DNA from: Orientallactaga sibirica
Taxonomy: Eukaryota > Chordata > Mammalia > Rodentia > Dipodidae
Length of the DNA: 64,000 nt
Direction: 5' to 3'
Assembly (NCBI GenBank): GCA_036365145.1
Contig: JAEOAD010001365.1
Location: 3,803,001-3,867,000, forward strand
This document shows positions 36,001 to 49,077 of this stretch, one piece after another; position 1 is the first letter of the stretch; each line of letters opens with the position of its first letter. Under the pieces are notes generated by a model, which saw only the letters and a program-made list of their open reading frames with translations, ran no database searches and was not told where the DNA came from. Made by a program: the position numbers and the translations under genes.

Positions 36001-39000
36001 GAGCACAGGTGTGAAGGAAGGTTCCTGCCCATAGATGGAGCACAGGTGTGAAGGAAGGTTCCTGCCCATAGATGGAGCACAGGTGTGAAGGAAGGTTCCT
36101 GCCCATAGATGGAGCACAGGTGTGAAGGAAGGTTCCTGCCCATAGATGGAGCACAGGTGTGAAGGAAGGTTCCTGCCCATAGATGGAGCACAGGTGTGAA
36201 GGAAGGTTCCTGCCCATAGATGGAGCACAGGTGTGAAGGAAGGTTCCTGCCCATAGATGGAGCACAGGTGTGAAGGAAGGTTCCTGCCCATAGATGGAGC
36301 ACAGGTGTGAAGGAAGGTTCCTGCCCATAGATGGAGCACAGGTGTGAAGGAAGGTTCCTGCCCATAGATGGAGCACAGGTGTGAAGGAAGGTTCCTGCCC
36401 ATAGATGGAGCACAGGTGTGAAGGAAGGTTCCTGCCCATAGATGGAGCACAGGTGTGAAGGAAGGTTCCTGCCCATAGATGGAGCACAGGTGTGAAGGAA
36501 GGTTCCTGCCCATAGATGGAGCACAGGTGTGAAGGAAGGTTCCTGCCCATAGATGGAGCACAGGTGTGAAGGAAGGTTCCTGCCCATAGATGGAGCACAG
36601 GTGTGAAGGAAAGGTTCCTGCCCATAGATGGAGCACAGGTGTGAAGGAAGGTTCCTGCCCATAGATGGAGCACAGGTGTGAAGGAAGGTTCCTGCCCATA
36701 GATGGAGCACAGGTGTGAAGGAAGGTTCCTGCCCATAGATGGAGCACAGGTGTGAAGGAAGGTTCCTGCCCATAGATGGAGCACAGGTGTGAAGGAAGGT
36801 TCCTGCCCATAGATGGAGCACAGGTGTGAAGGAAGGTTCCTGCCCATAGATGGAGCACAGGTGTGAAGGAAGGTTCCTGCCCATAGATGGAGCACAGGTG
36901 TGAAGGAAGGTTCCTGCCCATAGATGGAGCACAGGTGTGAAGGAAGGTTCCTGCCCATAGATGGAGCACAGGTGTGAAGGAAGGTTCCTGCCCATAGATG
37001 GAGCACAGGTGTGAAGGAAGGTTCCTGCCCATAGATGGAGCACAGGTGTGAAGGAAGGTTCCTGCCCATAGATGGAGCACAGGTGTGAAGGAAGGTTCCT
37101 GCCCATAGATGGAGCACAGGTGTGAAGGAAGGTTCCTGCCCATAGATGGAGCACAGGTGTGAAGGAAGGTTCCTGCCCATAGATGGAGCACAGGTGTGAA
37201 GGAAGGTTCCTGCCCCCATAGATGGAGCACAGGTGTGAAGGAAGGTTCCTGCCCATAGATGGAGCACAGGTGTGAAGGAAGGTTCCTGCCCATAGATGGA
37301 GCACAGGTGTGAAGGAAGGTTCCTGCCCATAGATGGAGCACAGGTGTGAAGGACAGGTGTGAAGGAAGGATGGAGCACAGGTTCCTGCCCATAGATGGAG
37401 CACAGGTGTGAAGGAAGGTTCCTGCCCATAGATGGAGCACAGGTGTGAAGGAAGGTTCCTGCCCATAGATGGAGCACAGGTGTGAAGGAAGGTTCCTGCC
37501 CATAGATGGAGCACAGGTGTGAAGGAAGGTTCCTGCCCATAGATGGAGCACAGGTGTGAAGGAAGGTTCCTGCCCATAGATGGAGCACAGGTGTGAAGGA
37601 AGGTTCCTGCCCATAGATGGAGCACAGGTGTGAAGGAAGGTTCCTGCCCATAGATGGAGCACAGGTGTGAAGGAAGGTTCCTGCCCATAGATGGAGCACA
37701 GGTGTGAAGGAAGGTTCCTGCCCCATAGATGGAGCACAGGTGTGAAGGAAGGTTCCTGCCCCCCATAGATGAAGGAGCACAGGTGTGAAGGAAGGTTCCT
37801 GCCCATAGATGGAGCACAGGTGTGAAGGAAGGTTCCTGCCCATAGATGGAGCACAGGTGTGAAGGAAGGTTCCTGCCCATAGATGGAGCACAGGTGTGAA
37901 GGAAGGTTCCTGCCCATAGATGGAGCACAGGTGTGAAGGAAGGGTTCCTGCCCATAGATGGAGCACAGGTGTGAAGGAAGGTTCCTGCCCATAGATGGAG
38001 CACAGGTGTGAAGGAAGGTTCCTGCCCATAGATGGAGCACAGGTGTGAAGGAAGGTTCCTGCCCATAGATGGAGCACAGGTGTGAAGGAAGGTTCCTGCC
38101 CATAGATGGAGCACAGGTGTGAAGGAAGGTTCCTGCCCATAGATAGGAAGGTTCCTGGAGCACAGGTGTGAAGGAAGGTTCCTGCCCATAGATGGAGCAC
38201 AGGTGTGAAGGAAGGTTCCTGCCCATAGATGGAGCACAGGTGTGAAGGAAGGTTCCTGCCCATAGATGGAGCACAGGTGTGAAGGAAGGTTCCTGCCCAT
38301 AGATGGAGCACAGGTGTGAAGGAAGGTTCCTGCCCATAGATGGAGCACAGGTGTGAAGGAAGGTTCCTGCCCATAGATGGAGCACAGGTGTGAGGAAAGG
38401 TTCCTGCCCATAGATGGAGCACAGGTGTGAAGGAAGGTTCCTGCCCATAGATGGAGCACAGGTGTGAAGGAAGGTTCCTGCCCATAGATGGAGCACAGGT
38501 GTGAAGGAAGGTTCCTGCCCATAGATGGAGCACAGGTGTGAAGGAAGGTTCCTGCCCATAGATGGAGCACAGGTGTGAAGGAAGGTTCCTGCCCATAGAT
38601 GGAGCACAGGTGTGAAGGAAGGTTCCTGCCCATAGATGGAGCACAGGTGTGAAGGAAGGTTCCTGCCCATAGATGGAGCACAGGTGTGAAGGAAGGTTCC
38701 TGCCCATAGATGGAGCACAGGTGTGAAGGAAGGTTCCTGCCCCATAGATGGAGCACAGGTGTGAAGGAAGGTTCCTGCCCCCATAGATGGAGCACAGGTG
38801 TGAAGGAAGGTTCCTGCCCATAGATGGAGCACAGGTGTGAAGGAAGGTTCCTGCCCCCATAGATGGAGCACAGGTGTGAAGGAAGGTTCCTGCCCATAGA
38901 TGGAGCACAGGTGTGAAGGAAGGTTCCTGCCCCATAGATGGAGCACAGGTGTGAAGGAAGGTTCCTGCCCATAGATGGAGCACAGGTGTGAAGGAAGTTC

Positions 39001-42000
39001 CTGTTCACAGGTGTGAAGGAAGGTTCCCCATAGATGGAGCACAGGTGTGAAGGAAGGTTCCTGCCCATAGATGGAGCACAGGTGTGAAGGAAGGTTCCTG
39101 CCCATAGATGGAGCACAGGTGTGAAGGAAGGTTCCTGCCCATAGATGGAGCACAGTGTGTGAAGGAAGGTTCCTGCCCATAGATGGAGCACAGGTGTGAA
39201 GGAAGGTTCCTGCCCCATAGATGGAGCACAGGTGTGAAGGAAGGTTCCTGCCCCCCACAGATGGAGCACAGGTGTGAAGGAAGGTTCCTGCCCATAGATG
39301 GAGCACAGGTGTGAAGGAAGGTTCCTGCCCATAGATGGAGCACAGGTGTGAAGGAAGGTTCCTGCCCATAGATGGAGCACAGGTGTGGAGGAAGGTTCCT
39401 GCCCATAGATGGAGCACAGGTGTGAAGGAAGGTTCCTGCCCATAGATGGAGCACAGGTGTGAAGGAAGGTTCCTGCCCATAGATGGAGCACAGGTGTGAA
39501 GGAGGTTCCTGCCCTAGCCCAGGTGTGAAGGAAGGATGGAGCACAGGTGTGAAGGAAGGTTCCTGCCCATAGATGGAGCACAGGTGTGAAGGAAGGTTCC
39601 TGCCCATAGATGGAGCACAGGTGTGAAGGAAGGTTCCTGCCCCATAGATGGAGCACAGGTGTGAAGGAAGGTTCCTGCCCATAGATGGAGCACAGGTGTG
39701 AAGGAAGGTTCCTGCCCCATAGATGGAGCACAGGTGTGAAGGAAGGTTCCTGCCCATAGATGGAGCACAGGTGTGAAGGAAGGTTCCTGCCCATAGATGG
39801 AGCACAGGTGTGAAGGAAGGTTCCTGCCCCCATAGATGGAGCACAGGTGTGAAGGAAGGTTCCTGCCCATAGATGGAGCACAGGTGTGAAGGAAGGTTCC
39901 TGCCCATAGATGGAGCACAGGTGTGAAGGAAGGTTCCTGCCCATAGATGGAGCACAGGTGTGAAGGAAGGTTCCTGCCCATAGATGGAGCACAGGTGTGA
40001 AGGAAGGTTCCTGCCCATAGATGGAGCACAGGTGTGAAGGAAGGTTCCTGCCCATAGATGGAGCACAGGTGTGAAGGAAGGTTCCTGCCCATAGATGGAG
40101 CACAGGTGTGAAGGAAGGTTCCTGCCCATAGATGGAGCACAGGTGTGAAGGAAGGTTCCTGCCCATAGATGGAGCACAGGTGTGAAGGAAGGTTCCTGCC
40201 ATAGATGGAGCACAGGTGTGAAGGAAGGTTCCTGCCCATAGATGGAGCACAGGTGTGAAGGAAGGTTCCTGCCCATAGATGGAGCACAGGTGTGAAGGAA
40301 GGTTCCTGCCCATAGATGGAGCACAGGTGTGAAGGAAGGTTCCTGCCCATAGATGGAGCACAGGTGTGAAGGAAGGTTCCTGCCCATAGATGGAGCACAG
40401 GTGTGAAGGAAGGTTCCTGCCCATAGATGGAGCACAGGTGTGAAGGAAGGTTCCTGCCCATAGATGGAGCACAGGTGTGTGAAGGAAGGTTCCTGCCCAT
40501 AGATGGAGCACAGGTGTGAAGGAAGGTTCCTGCCCATAGATGGAGCACAGGTGTGAAGGAAGGTTCCTGCCCATAGATGGAGCACAGGTGTGAAGGAAGG
40601 TTCCTGCCCATAGATGGAGCACAGGTGTGAAGGAAGGTTCCTGCCCATAGATGGAGCACAGGTGTGAAGGAAGGTTCCTGCCCATAGATGGAGCACAGGT
40701 GTGAAGGAAGGTTCCTGCCCATAGATGGAGCACAGGTGTGAAGGAAGGTTCCTGCCCCCATAGATAGGAGCACAGGTGTGAAGGAAGGTTCCTGCCCATA
40801 GATGGAGCACAGGTGTGAAGGAAGGTTCCTGCCCATAGATGGAGCACAGGTGTGAAGGAAGGTTCCTGCCCATAGATGGAGCACAGGTGTGAAGGAAGGT
40901 TCCTGCCCATAGATGGAGCACAGGTGTGAAGGAAGGTTCCTGCCCATAGATGGAGCACAGGTGTGAAGGAAGGTTCCTGCCCAGGTTCACAGGTGTGAAG
41001 GAAGGTTCCTGCCCATAGATGGAGCACAGGTGTGAAGGAAGGTTCCTGCCCATAGATGGAGCACAGGTGTGAAGGAAGGTTCCTGCCCATAGATGGAGCA
41101 CAGGTGTGAAGGAAGGTTCCTGCCCATAGATGGAGCACAGGTGTGAAGGAAGGTTCCTGCCCATAGATGGAGCACAGGTGTGAAGGAAGGTTCCTGCCCA
41201 TAGATGGAGCACAGGTGTGAAGGAAGGTTCCTGCCCATAGATGGAGCACAGGTGTGAAGGAAGGTTCCTGCCCATAGATGGAGCACAGGTGTGAAGGAAG
41301 GTTCCTGCCCATAGATGGAGCACAGGTGTGAAGGAAGGTTCCTGCCCCCATAGATGGAGCACAGGTGTGAAGGAAGGTTCCTGCCCATAGATGGAGCACA
41401 GGTGTGAAGGAAGGTTCCTGCCCCATAGATGGAGCACAGGTGTGAAGGAAGGTTCCTGCCCCATAGATGGAGCACAGGTGTGAAGGAAGGTTCCTGCCCC
41501 CATAGATGGAGCACAGGTGTGAAGGAAGGTTCCTGCCCCCATAGATGGAGCACAGGTGTGAAGGAAGGTTCCTGCCCATAGATGGAGCACAGGTGTGAAG
41601 GAAGGTTCCTGCCCATAGATGGAGCACAGGTGTGAAGGAAGGTTCCTGCCCATAGATGGAGCACAGGTGTGGAAGGAAGGTTCCTGTAGATGGAGCACAG
41701 GTGTGAAGGAAGGTTCCTGCCCATAGATGGAGCACAGGTGTGAAGGAAGGTTCCTGCCCCATAGATGGAGCACAGGTGTGAAGGAAGGTTCCTGCCCATA
41801 GATGGAGCACAGGTGTGAAGGAAGGTTCCTGCCCCCATAGATGGAGCACAGGTGTGAAGGAAGGTTCCTGTTCCCCCATAGATGGAGCACAGGTGTGAAG
41901 GAAGGTTCCTGCCCATAGATGGAGCACAGGTGTGAAGGAAGGTTCCTGCCCCATAGATGGAGCACAGGTGTGAAGGAAGGTTCCTGCCCCATAGATGGAG

Positions 42001-45000
42001 CACAGGTGTGAAGGAAGGTTCCTGCCCCATAGATGGAGCACAGGTGTGAAGGAAGGTTCCTGCCCATAGATGGAGCACAGGTGTGAAGGAAGGTTCCTGC
42101 CCCATAGATAGAGCACAGGTGTGAAGGAAGGTTCCTGCCCATAGATGGAGCACAGGTGTGAAGGAAGGTTCCTGCCCCATAGATGGAGCACAGGTGTGAA
42201 GGAAGGTTCCTGCCCATAGATGGAGCACAGGTGTGAAGGAAGGTTCCTGCCCATAGATGGAGCACAGGTGTGAAGGAAGGTTCCTGCCCCATAGATAGAG
42301 CACAGGTGTGAAGGAAGGTTCCTGGTTCCCCCATAGATGGAGCACAGGTGTGAAGGAAGGTTCCTGCCCATAGATGGAGCACAGGTGTGAAGGAAGGTTC
42401 CTGCCCCCATAGATGGAGCACAGGTGTGAAGGAAGGTTCCTGCCCATAGATGGAGCACAGGTGTGAAGGAAGGTTCCTGCCCATAGATGGAGCACAGGTG
42501 TGAAGGAAGGTTCCTGCCCATAGATGGAGCACAGGTGTGAAGGAAGGTTCCTGCCCATAGATGGAGCACAGGTGTGAAGGAAGGTTCCTGCCCATAGATG
42601 GAGCACAGGTGTGAAGGAAGGTTCCTGCCCATAGATGGAGCACAGGTGTGAAGGAAGGTTCCTGTTCCCCATAGATGGAGCACAGGTGTGAAGAGCACAG
42701 GTTCCTGCCCATAGATGGAGCACAGGTGTGAAGGAAGGTTCCTGCCCATAGATGGAGCACAGGTGTGAAGGAAGGTTCCTGCCCATAGATGGAGCACAGG
42801 TGTGAAGGAAGGTTCCTGCCCCCATAGATGGAGCACAGGTGTGAAGGAAGGTTCCTGCCCCATAGATGGAGCACAGGTGTGAAGGAAGGTTCCTGCCCCC
42901 ATAGATGGAGCACAGGTGTGAAGGAAGGTTCCTGCCCATAGATGGAGCACAGGTGTGAAGGAAGGTTCCTGCCCCCATAGATGGAGCACAGGTGTGAAGG
43001 AAGGTTCCTGCCCATAGATGGAGCACAGGTGTGAAGGAAGGTTCCTGCCCATAGATGGAGCACAGGTGTGAAGGAAGGTTCCTGCCCATAGATGGAGCAC
43101 AGGTGTGAAGGAAGGTTCCTGCCCATAGATGGAGCACAGGTGTGAAGGAAGGTTCCTGCCCATAGATGGAGCACAGGTGTGAAGGAAGGTTCCTGCCCCC
43201 ATAGATGGAGCACAGGTGTGAAGGAAGGTTCCTGCCCCCATAGATGGAGCACAGGTGTGAAGGAAGGTTCCTGCCCCCATAGATGGAGCACAGGTGTGAA
43301 GGAAGGTTCCTGCCCCATAGATGGAGCACAGGTGTGAAGGAAGGTTCCTGCCCATAGATGGAGCACAGGTGTGAAGGAAGGTTCCTGCCCATAGATGGAG
43401 CACAGGTGTGGAGGAAGGTTCCTGCCCATAGATGGAGCACAGGTGTGAAGGAAGGTTCCTGCCCATAGATGGAGCACAGGTGTGAAGGAAGGTTCCTGCC
43501 CATAGATGGAGCACAGGTGTGAAGGAAGGTTCCTGCCCATAGATGGAGCACAGGTGTGAAGGAAGGTTCCTGCCCATAGATGGAGCACAGGTGTGAAGGA
43601 AGGTTCCTGCCCATAGATGGAGCACAGGTGTGAAGGAAGGTTCCTGCCCATAGATGGAGCACAGGTGTGAAGGAAGGTTCCTGCCCATAGATGGAGCACA
43701 GGTGTGAAGGAAGGTTCCTGCCCATAGATGGAGCACAGGTGTGAAGGAAGGTTCCTGCCCATAGATGGAGCACAGGTGTGAAGGAAGGTTCCTGCCCATA
43801 GATGGAGCACAGGTGTGAAGGAAGGTTCCTGCCCATAGATGGAGCACAGGTGTGAAGGAAGGTTCCTGCCCATAGATGGAGCACAGGTGTGAAGGAAGGT
43901 TCCTGCCCCCATAGATGGAGCACAGGTGTGAAGGAAGGTTCCTGCCCATAGATGGAGCACAGGTGTGAAGGAAGGTTCCTGCCCCCATAGATGGAGCACA
44001 GGTGTGAAGGAAGGTTCCTGCCCATAGATGGAGCACAGGTGTGAAGGAAGGTTCCTGCCCCCATAGATGGAGCACAGGTGTGAAGGAAGGTTCCTGCCCA
44101 TAGATGGAGCACAGGTGTGAAGGAAGGTTCCTGCCCCATAGATGGAGCACAGGTGTGAAGGAAGGGTTCCTGCCCATAGATGGAGCACAGGTGTGAAGGA
44201 AGGTTCCTGCCCATAGATGGAGCACAGGTGTGAAGGAAGGTTCCTGCCCATAGATGGAGCACAGGTGTGAAGGAAGGTTCCTGCCCATAGATGGAGCACA
44301 GGTGTGAAGGAAGGTTCCTGCCCATAGATGGAGCACAGGTGTGAAGGAAGGTTCCTGCCCATAGATGGAGCACAGGTGTGAAGGAAGGTTCCTGCCCATA
44401 GATGGAGCACAGGTGTGAAGGAAGGTTCCTGCCCATAGATGGAGCACAGGTGTGAAGGAAGGTTCCTGCCCATAGATGGAGCACAGGTGTGAAGGAAGGT
44501 TCCTGCCCATAGATAGAGCACAGGTGTGAAGGAAGGTTCCTGCCCATAGATGGAGCACAGGTGTGAAGGAAGGTTCCTGCCCCATAGATAGAGCACAGGT
44601 GTGAAGGAAGGTTCCTGCCCATAGATGGAGCACAGGTGTGAAGGAAGGTTCCTGCCCCCATAGATGGAGCACAGGTGTGAAGGAAGGTTCCTGCCCATAG
44701 ATGGAGCACAGGTGTGAAGGAAGGTTCCTGCCCATAGATGGAGCACAGGTGTGAAGGAAGGTTCCTGCCCATAGATGGAGCACAGGTGTGAAGGAAGGTT
44801 CCTGCCCATAGATGGAGCACAGGTGTGAAGGAAGGTTCCTGCCCATAGATGGAGCACAGGTGTGAAGGAAGGTTCCTGCCCATAGATGGAGCACAGGTGT
44901 GAAGGAAGGGTTCCTGCCCCATAGATGGAGCACAGGTGTGAAGGAAGGTTCCTGCCCATAGATGGAGCACAGGTGTGAAGGAAGGTTCCTGCCCATAGAT

Positions 45001-48000
45001 GGAGCACAGGTGTGAAGGAAGGTTCCTGCCCATAGATGGAGCACAGGTGTGAAGGAAGGTTCCTGCCCCATAGATGGAGCACAGGTGTGAAGGAAGGTTC
45101 CTGCCCATAGATGGAGCACAGGTGTGAAGGAAGGTTCCTGCCCATAGATGGAGCACAGGTGTGAAGGAAGTGCCCATAGATGGAGCACAGGTGTGAAAGG
45201 TTCCTGCCCATAGATGGAGCACAGGTGTGAAGGAAGGTTCCTGCCCATAGATGGAGCACAGGTGTGAAGGAAGGTTCCTGCCCATAGATGGAGGTGCACA
45301 GGTGTGAAGGAAGGTTCCTGCCCATAGATGGAGCACAGGTGTGAAGGAAGGTTCCTGCCCATAGATGGAGCACAGGTGTGAAGGAAGGTTCCTGCCCATA
45401 GATGGAGCACAGGTGTGAAGGAAGGTTCCTGCCCATAGATGGAGCACAGGTGTGAAGGAAGGTTCCTGCCCATAGATGGAGCACAGGTGTGAAGGAAGGT
45501 TCCTGCCCATAGATAGAGCACAGGTGTGAAGGAAGGTTCCTGCCCATAGATGGAGCACAGGTGTGAAGGAAGGTTCCTGCCCATAGATGGAGCACAGGTG
45601 TGAAGGAAGGTTCCTGCCCATAGATGGAGCACAGGTGTGAAGGAAGGTTCCTGCCCATAGATGGAGCACAGGTGTGAAGGAAGGTTCCTGCCCATAGATG
45701 GAGCACAGGTGTGAAGGAAGGTTCCTGCCCATAGATGGAGCACAGGTGTGAAGGAAGGTTCCTGCCCATAGATGGAGCACAGGTGTGAAGGAAGGTTCCT
45801 GCCCATAGATGGAGCACAGGTGTGAAGGAAGGTTCCTGCCCATAGATGGAGCACAGGTGTGAAGGAAGGTTCCTGCCCATAGATGGAGCACAGGTGTGAA
45901 GGAAGGTTCCTGCCCATAGATGGAGCACAGGTGTGAAGGAAGGTTCCTGCCCATAGATGGAGCACAGGTGTGAAGGAAGGTTCCTGCCCATAGATGGAGC
46001 ACAGGTGTGAAGGAAGGTTCCTGCCCCCATAGATGGAGCACAGGTGTGAAGGAAGGTTCCTGCCCATAGATGGAGCACAGGTGTGAAGGAAGGTTCCTGC
46101 CCCCATAGATGGAGCACAGGTGTGAAGGAAGGTTCCTGCCCATAGATGGAGCACAGGTGTGAAGGAAGGTTCCTGCCCATAGATGGAGCACAGGTGTGAA
46201 GGAAGGTTCCTGCCCATAGATGGAGCACAGGTGTGAAGGAAGGTTCCTGCCCATAGATGGAGCACAGGTGTGAAGGAAGGTTCCTGCCCCCATAGATGGA
46301 GCACAGGTGTGAAGGAAGGTTCCTGCCCCATAGATGGAGCACAGGTGTGAAGGAAGGTTCCTGCCCCCATAGATGGAGCACAGGGTGTGAAGGAAGGTTC
46401 CTGCCCATAGATGGAGCACAGGTGTGAAGGAAGGTTCCTGCCCATAGATGGAGCACAGGTGTGAAGGAAGGTTCCTGCCCATAGATGGAGCACAGGTGTG
46501 AAGGAAGGTTCCTGCCCATAGATGGAGCACAGGTGTGAAGGAAGGTTCCTGCCCATAGATGGAGCACAGGTGTGAAGGAAGATTCCTGCCCATAGATGGA
46601 GCACAGGTGTGAAGGAAGGTTCCTGCCCATAGATGGAGCACAGGTGTGGAGGAAGGTTCCTGCCCATAGATGGAGCACAGGTGTGGAGGAAGGTTCCTGC
46701 CCATAGATGGAGCACAGGTGTGAAGGAAGGTTCCTGCCCATAGATGGAGCACAGGTGTGAAGGAAGGTTCCTGCCCATAGATGGAGCACAGGTGTGAAGG
46801 AAGGTTCCTGCCCATAGATGGAGCACAGGGTGTTCCTGCCCATAGAGGAAGGTTCCTGCCCATAGATGGAGCACAGGTGTGAAGGAAGGTTCCTGCCCAT
46901 AGATGGAGCACAGATGGAGCACAGGTGTGACAGGTGTGAAGGAAGGTTCCTGCCCATAGATGGAGCACAGGTGTGAAGGAAGGTTCCTGCCCCCAGCACA
47001 GATGGAGCACAGGTGTGAAGGAAGGTTCCTGCCCATAGATGGAGCACAGGTGTGAAGGAAGGTTCCTGCCCATAGATGGAGCACAGGTGTGAAGGAAGGT
47101 TCCTGCCCATAGATGGAGCACAGGTGTGAAGGAAGGTTCCTGCCCCATAGATGGAGCACAGGTGTGAAGGAAGGTTCCTGCCCATAGATGGAGCACAGGT
47201 GTGAAGGAAGGTTCCTGCCCATAGATGGAGCACAGGTGTGAAGGAAGGTTCCTGCCCATAGATGGAGCACAGGTGTGAAGGAAGGTTCCTGCCCATAGAT
47301 GGAGCACAGGTGTGAAGGAAGGTTCCTGCCCATAGATGGAGCACAGGTGTGAAGGAAGGTTCCTGCCCATAGATGGAGCACAGGTGTGAAGGAAGGTTCC
47401 TGCCCATAGATGGAGCACAGGTGTGAAGGAAGGTTCCTGCCCATAGATGGAGCACAGGTGTGAAGGAAGGTTCCTGCCCATAGATGGAGCACAGGTGTGA
47501 AGGAAGGTTCCTGCCCATAGATGGAGCACAGGTGTGAAGGAAGGTTCCTGCCCACAGATGGAGCACAGGTGTGAAGGAAGGTTCCTGCCCATAGATGGAG
47601 CACAGGTGTGAAGGAAGGTTCCTGCCCATAGATGGAGCACAGGTGTGAAGGAAGGTTCCTGCCCATAGATGGAGCACAGGTGTGAAGGAAGGTTCCTGCC
47701 CCCATAGATGGAGCACAGGTGTGAAGGAAGGTTCCTGCCCCATAGATGGAGCACAGGTGTGAAGGAAGGTTCCTGCCCCCATAGATGGAGCACAGGTGTG
47801 AAGGAAGGTTCCTGCCCCATAGATGGAGCACAGGTGTGAAGGAAGGTTCCTGCCCATAGATGGAGCACAGGTGTGAAGGAAGCTTCCTGCCCCATAGATG
47901 GAGCACAGGTGTGAAGGAAGATTCCTGCCCCATAGATGGAGCACAGGTGTGGAGGAAGGTTCCTGCCCCCATAGATGGAGCACAGGTGTGAAGGAAGCTT

Positions 48001-49076
48001 CCTGCCCCATAGATGGAGCACAGGTGTGAAGGAAGGTTCCTGCCCATAGATAGAGCACAGGTGTGGAGGAAGGTTCCTGCCCATAGATGGAGCACAGGTG
48101 TGAAGGAAGGTTCCTGCCCCCATAGATAGAGCACAGGTGTGAAGGAAGCTTCCTGCCCCATAGATGGAGCACAGGTGTGGAGGAAGGTTCCTGCCCCCAT
48201 AGATGGAGCACAGGTGTGAAGGAAGGTTCCTGCCCCCATAGATGGAGCACAGGTGTGAAGGAAGGTTCCTGCCCATAGATGGAGCACAGGTGTGAAGGAA
48301 GGTTCCTGCCCATAGATGGAGCACAGGTGTGAAGGAAGGTTCCTGCCCCATAGATGGAGCACAGGTGTGAAGGAAGGTTCCTGCCCATAGATGGAGCACA
48401 GGTGTGAAGGAAGGTTCCTGCCCATAGATGGAGCACAGGTGTGAAGGAAGGTTCCTGCCCATAGATAGAGCACAGGTGTGAAGGAAGGTTCCTGCCCATA
48501 GATGGAGCACAGGTGTGGAGGAAGGTTCCTGCCCATAGATGAAGCACAGGTGTGAAGGAAGGTTCCTGCCCATAGATGGAGCACAGGTGTGAAGGAAGGT
48601 TCCTGCCCATAGATGGAGCACAGGTGTGGAGGAAGGTTCCTGCCCCATAGATAGAGCACAGGTGTGAAGGAAGGTTCCTGCCCATAGATGGAGCACAGGT
48701 GTGAAGGAAGGTTCCTGCCCATAGATGGAGCACAGGTGTGAAGGAAGGTTCCTGCCCCATAGATGGAGCACAGGTGTGAAGGAAGGTTCCTGCCCATAGA
48801 TGGAGCACAGGTGTGGAGGAAGGTTCCTGCCCATAGATGGAGCACAGGTGTGAAGGAAGGTTCCTGCCCATAGATGGAGCACAGGTGTGAAGGAAGGTTC
48901 CTGCCCCATAGATAGAGCACAGGTGTGAAGGAAGGTTCCTGCCCATAGATGGAGCACAGGTGTGAAGGAAGGTTCCTGCCCATAGATGAAGCACAGGTGT
49001 GAAGGAAGGTTCCTGCCCATAGATGGAGCACAGGTGTGAAGGAAGCTTCCTGCCCCATAGATAGAGCACAGGTGTG
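33024..49076 (+). repeat. Giant 37-bp minisatellite, ~434 units, 16 kb
   Basis: Each unit reads, in order, AGGTGTGAAGGAAGG, TTCCTGCCCATAGATGG and AGCAC (37 bp). Variation is mainly the C-run before ATAG (three, four, five or six C), GATGG versus GATAG, GTGTGAAGG versus GTGTGGAGG, and GGTTCC versus GCTTCC. Units are nearly identical between about 34.8 and 41.3 kb and more variable at the two ends. About fifteen scrambled or partial units interrupt the register. The - strand has no stop codon in any frame and an ATG in each unit (ctATGggc), so overlapping ORFs up to thousands of codons appear with a 37-residue periodic product; these are artefacts of period 37 and not genes. Confidence 0.98.
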
Positions 49077-49077
49077 T

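Noticed and set aside
32994..49058. 5354-codon ORF on the - strand, with sister ORFs of 2004, 2160, 2704, 3380 and 477 codons
   Set aside because: All are pure translations of the 37-bp minisatellite in its three open frames. No promoter, splice sites, unique N-terminal domain or codon signature; the frame changes at each indel with no loss of openness.
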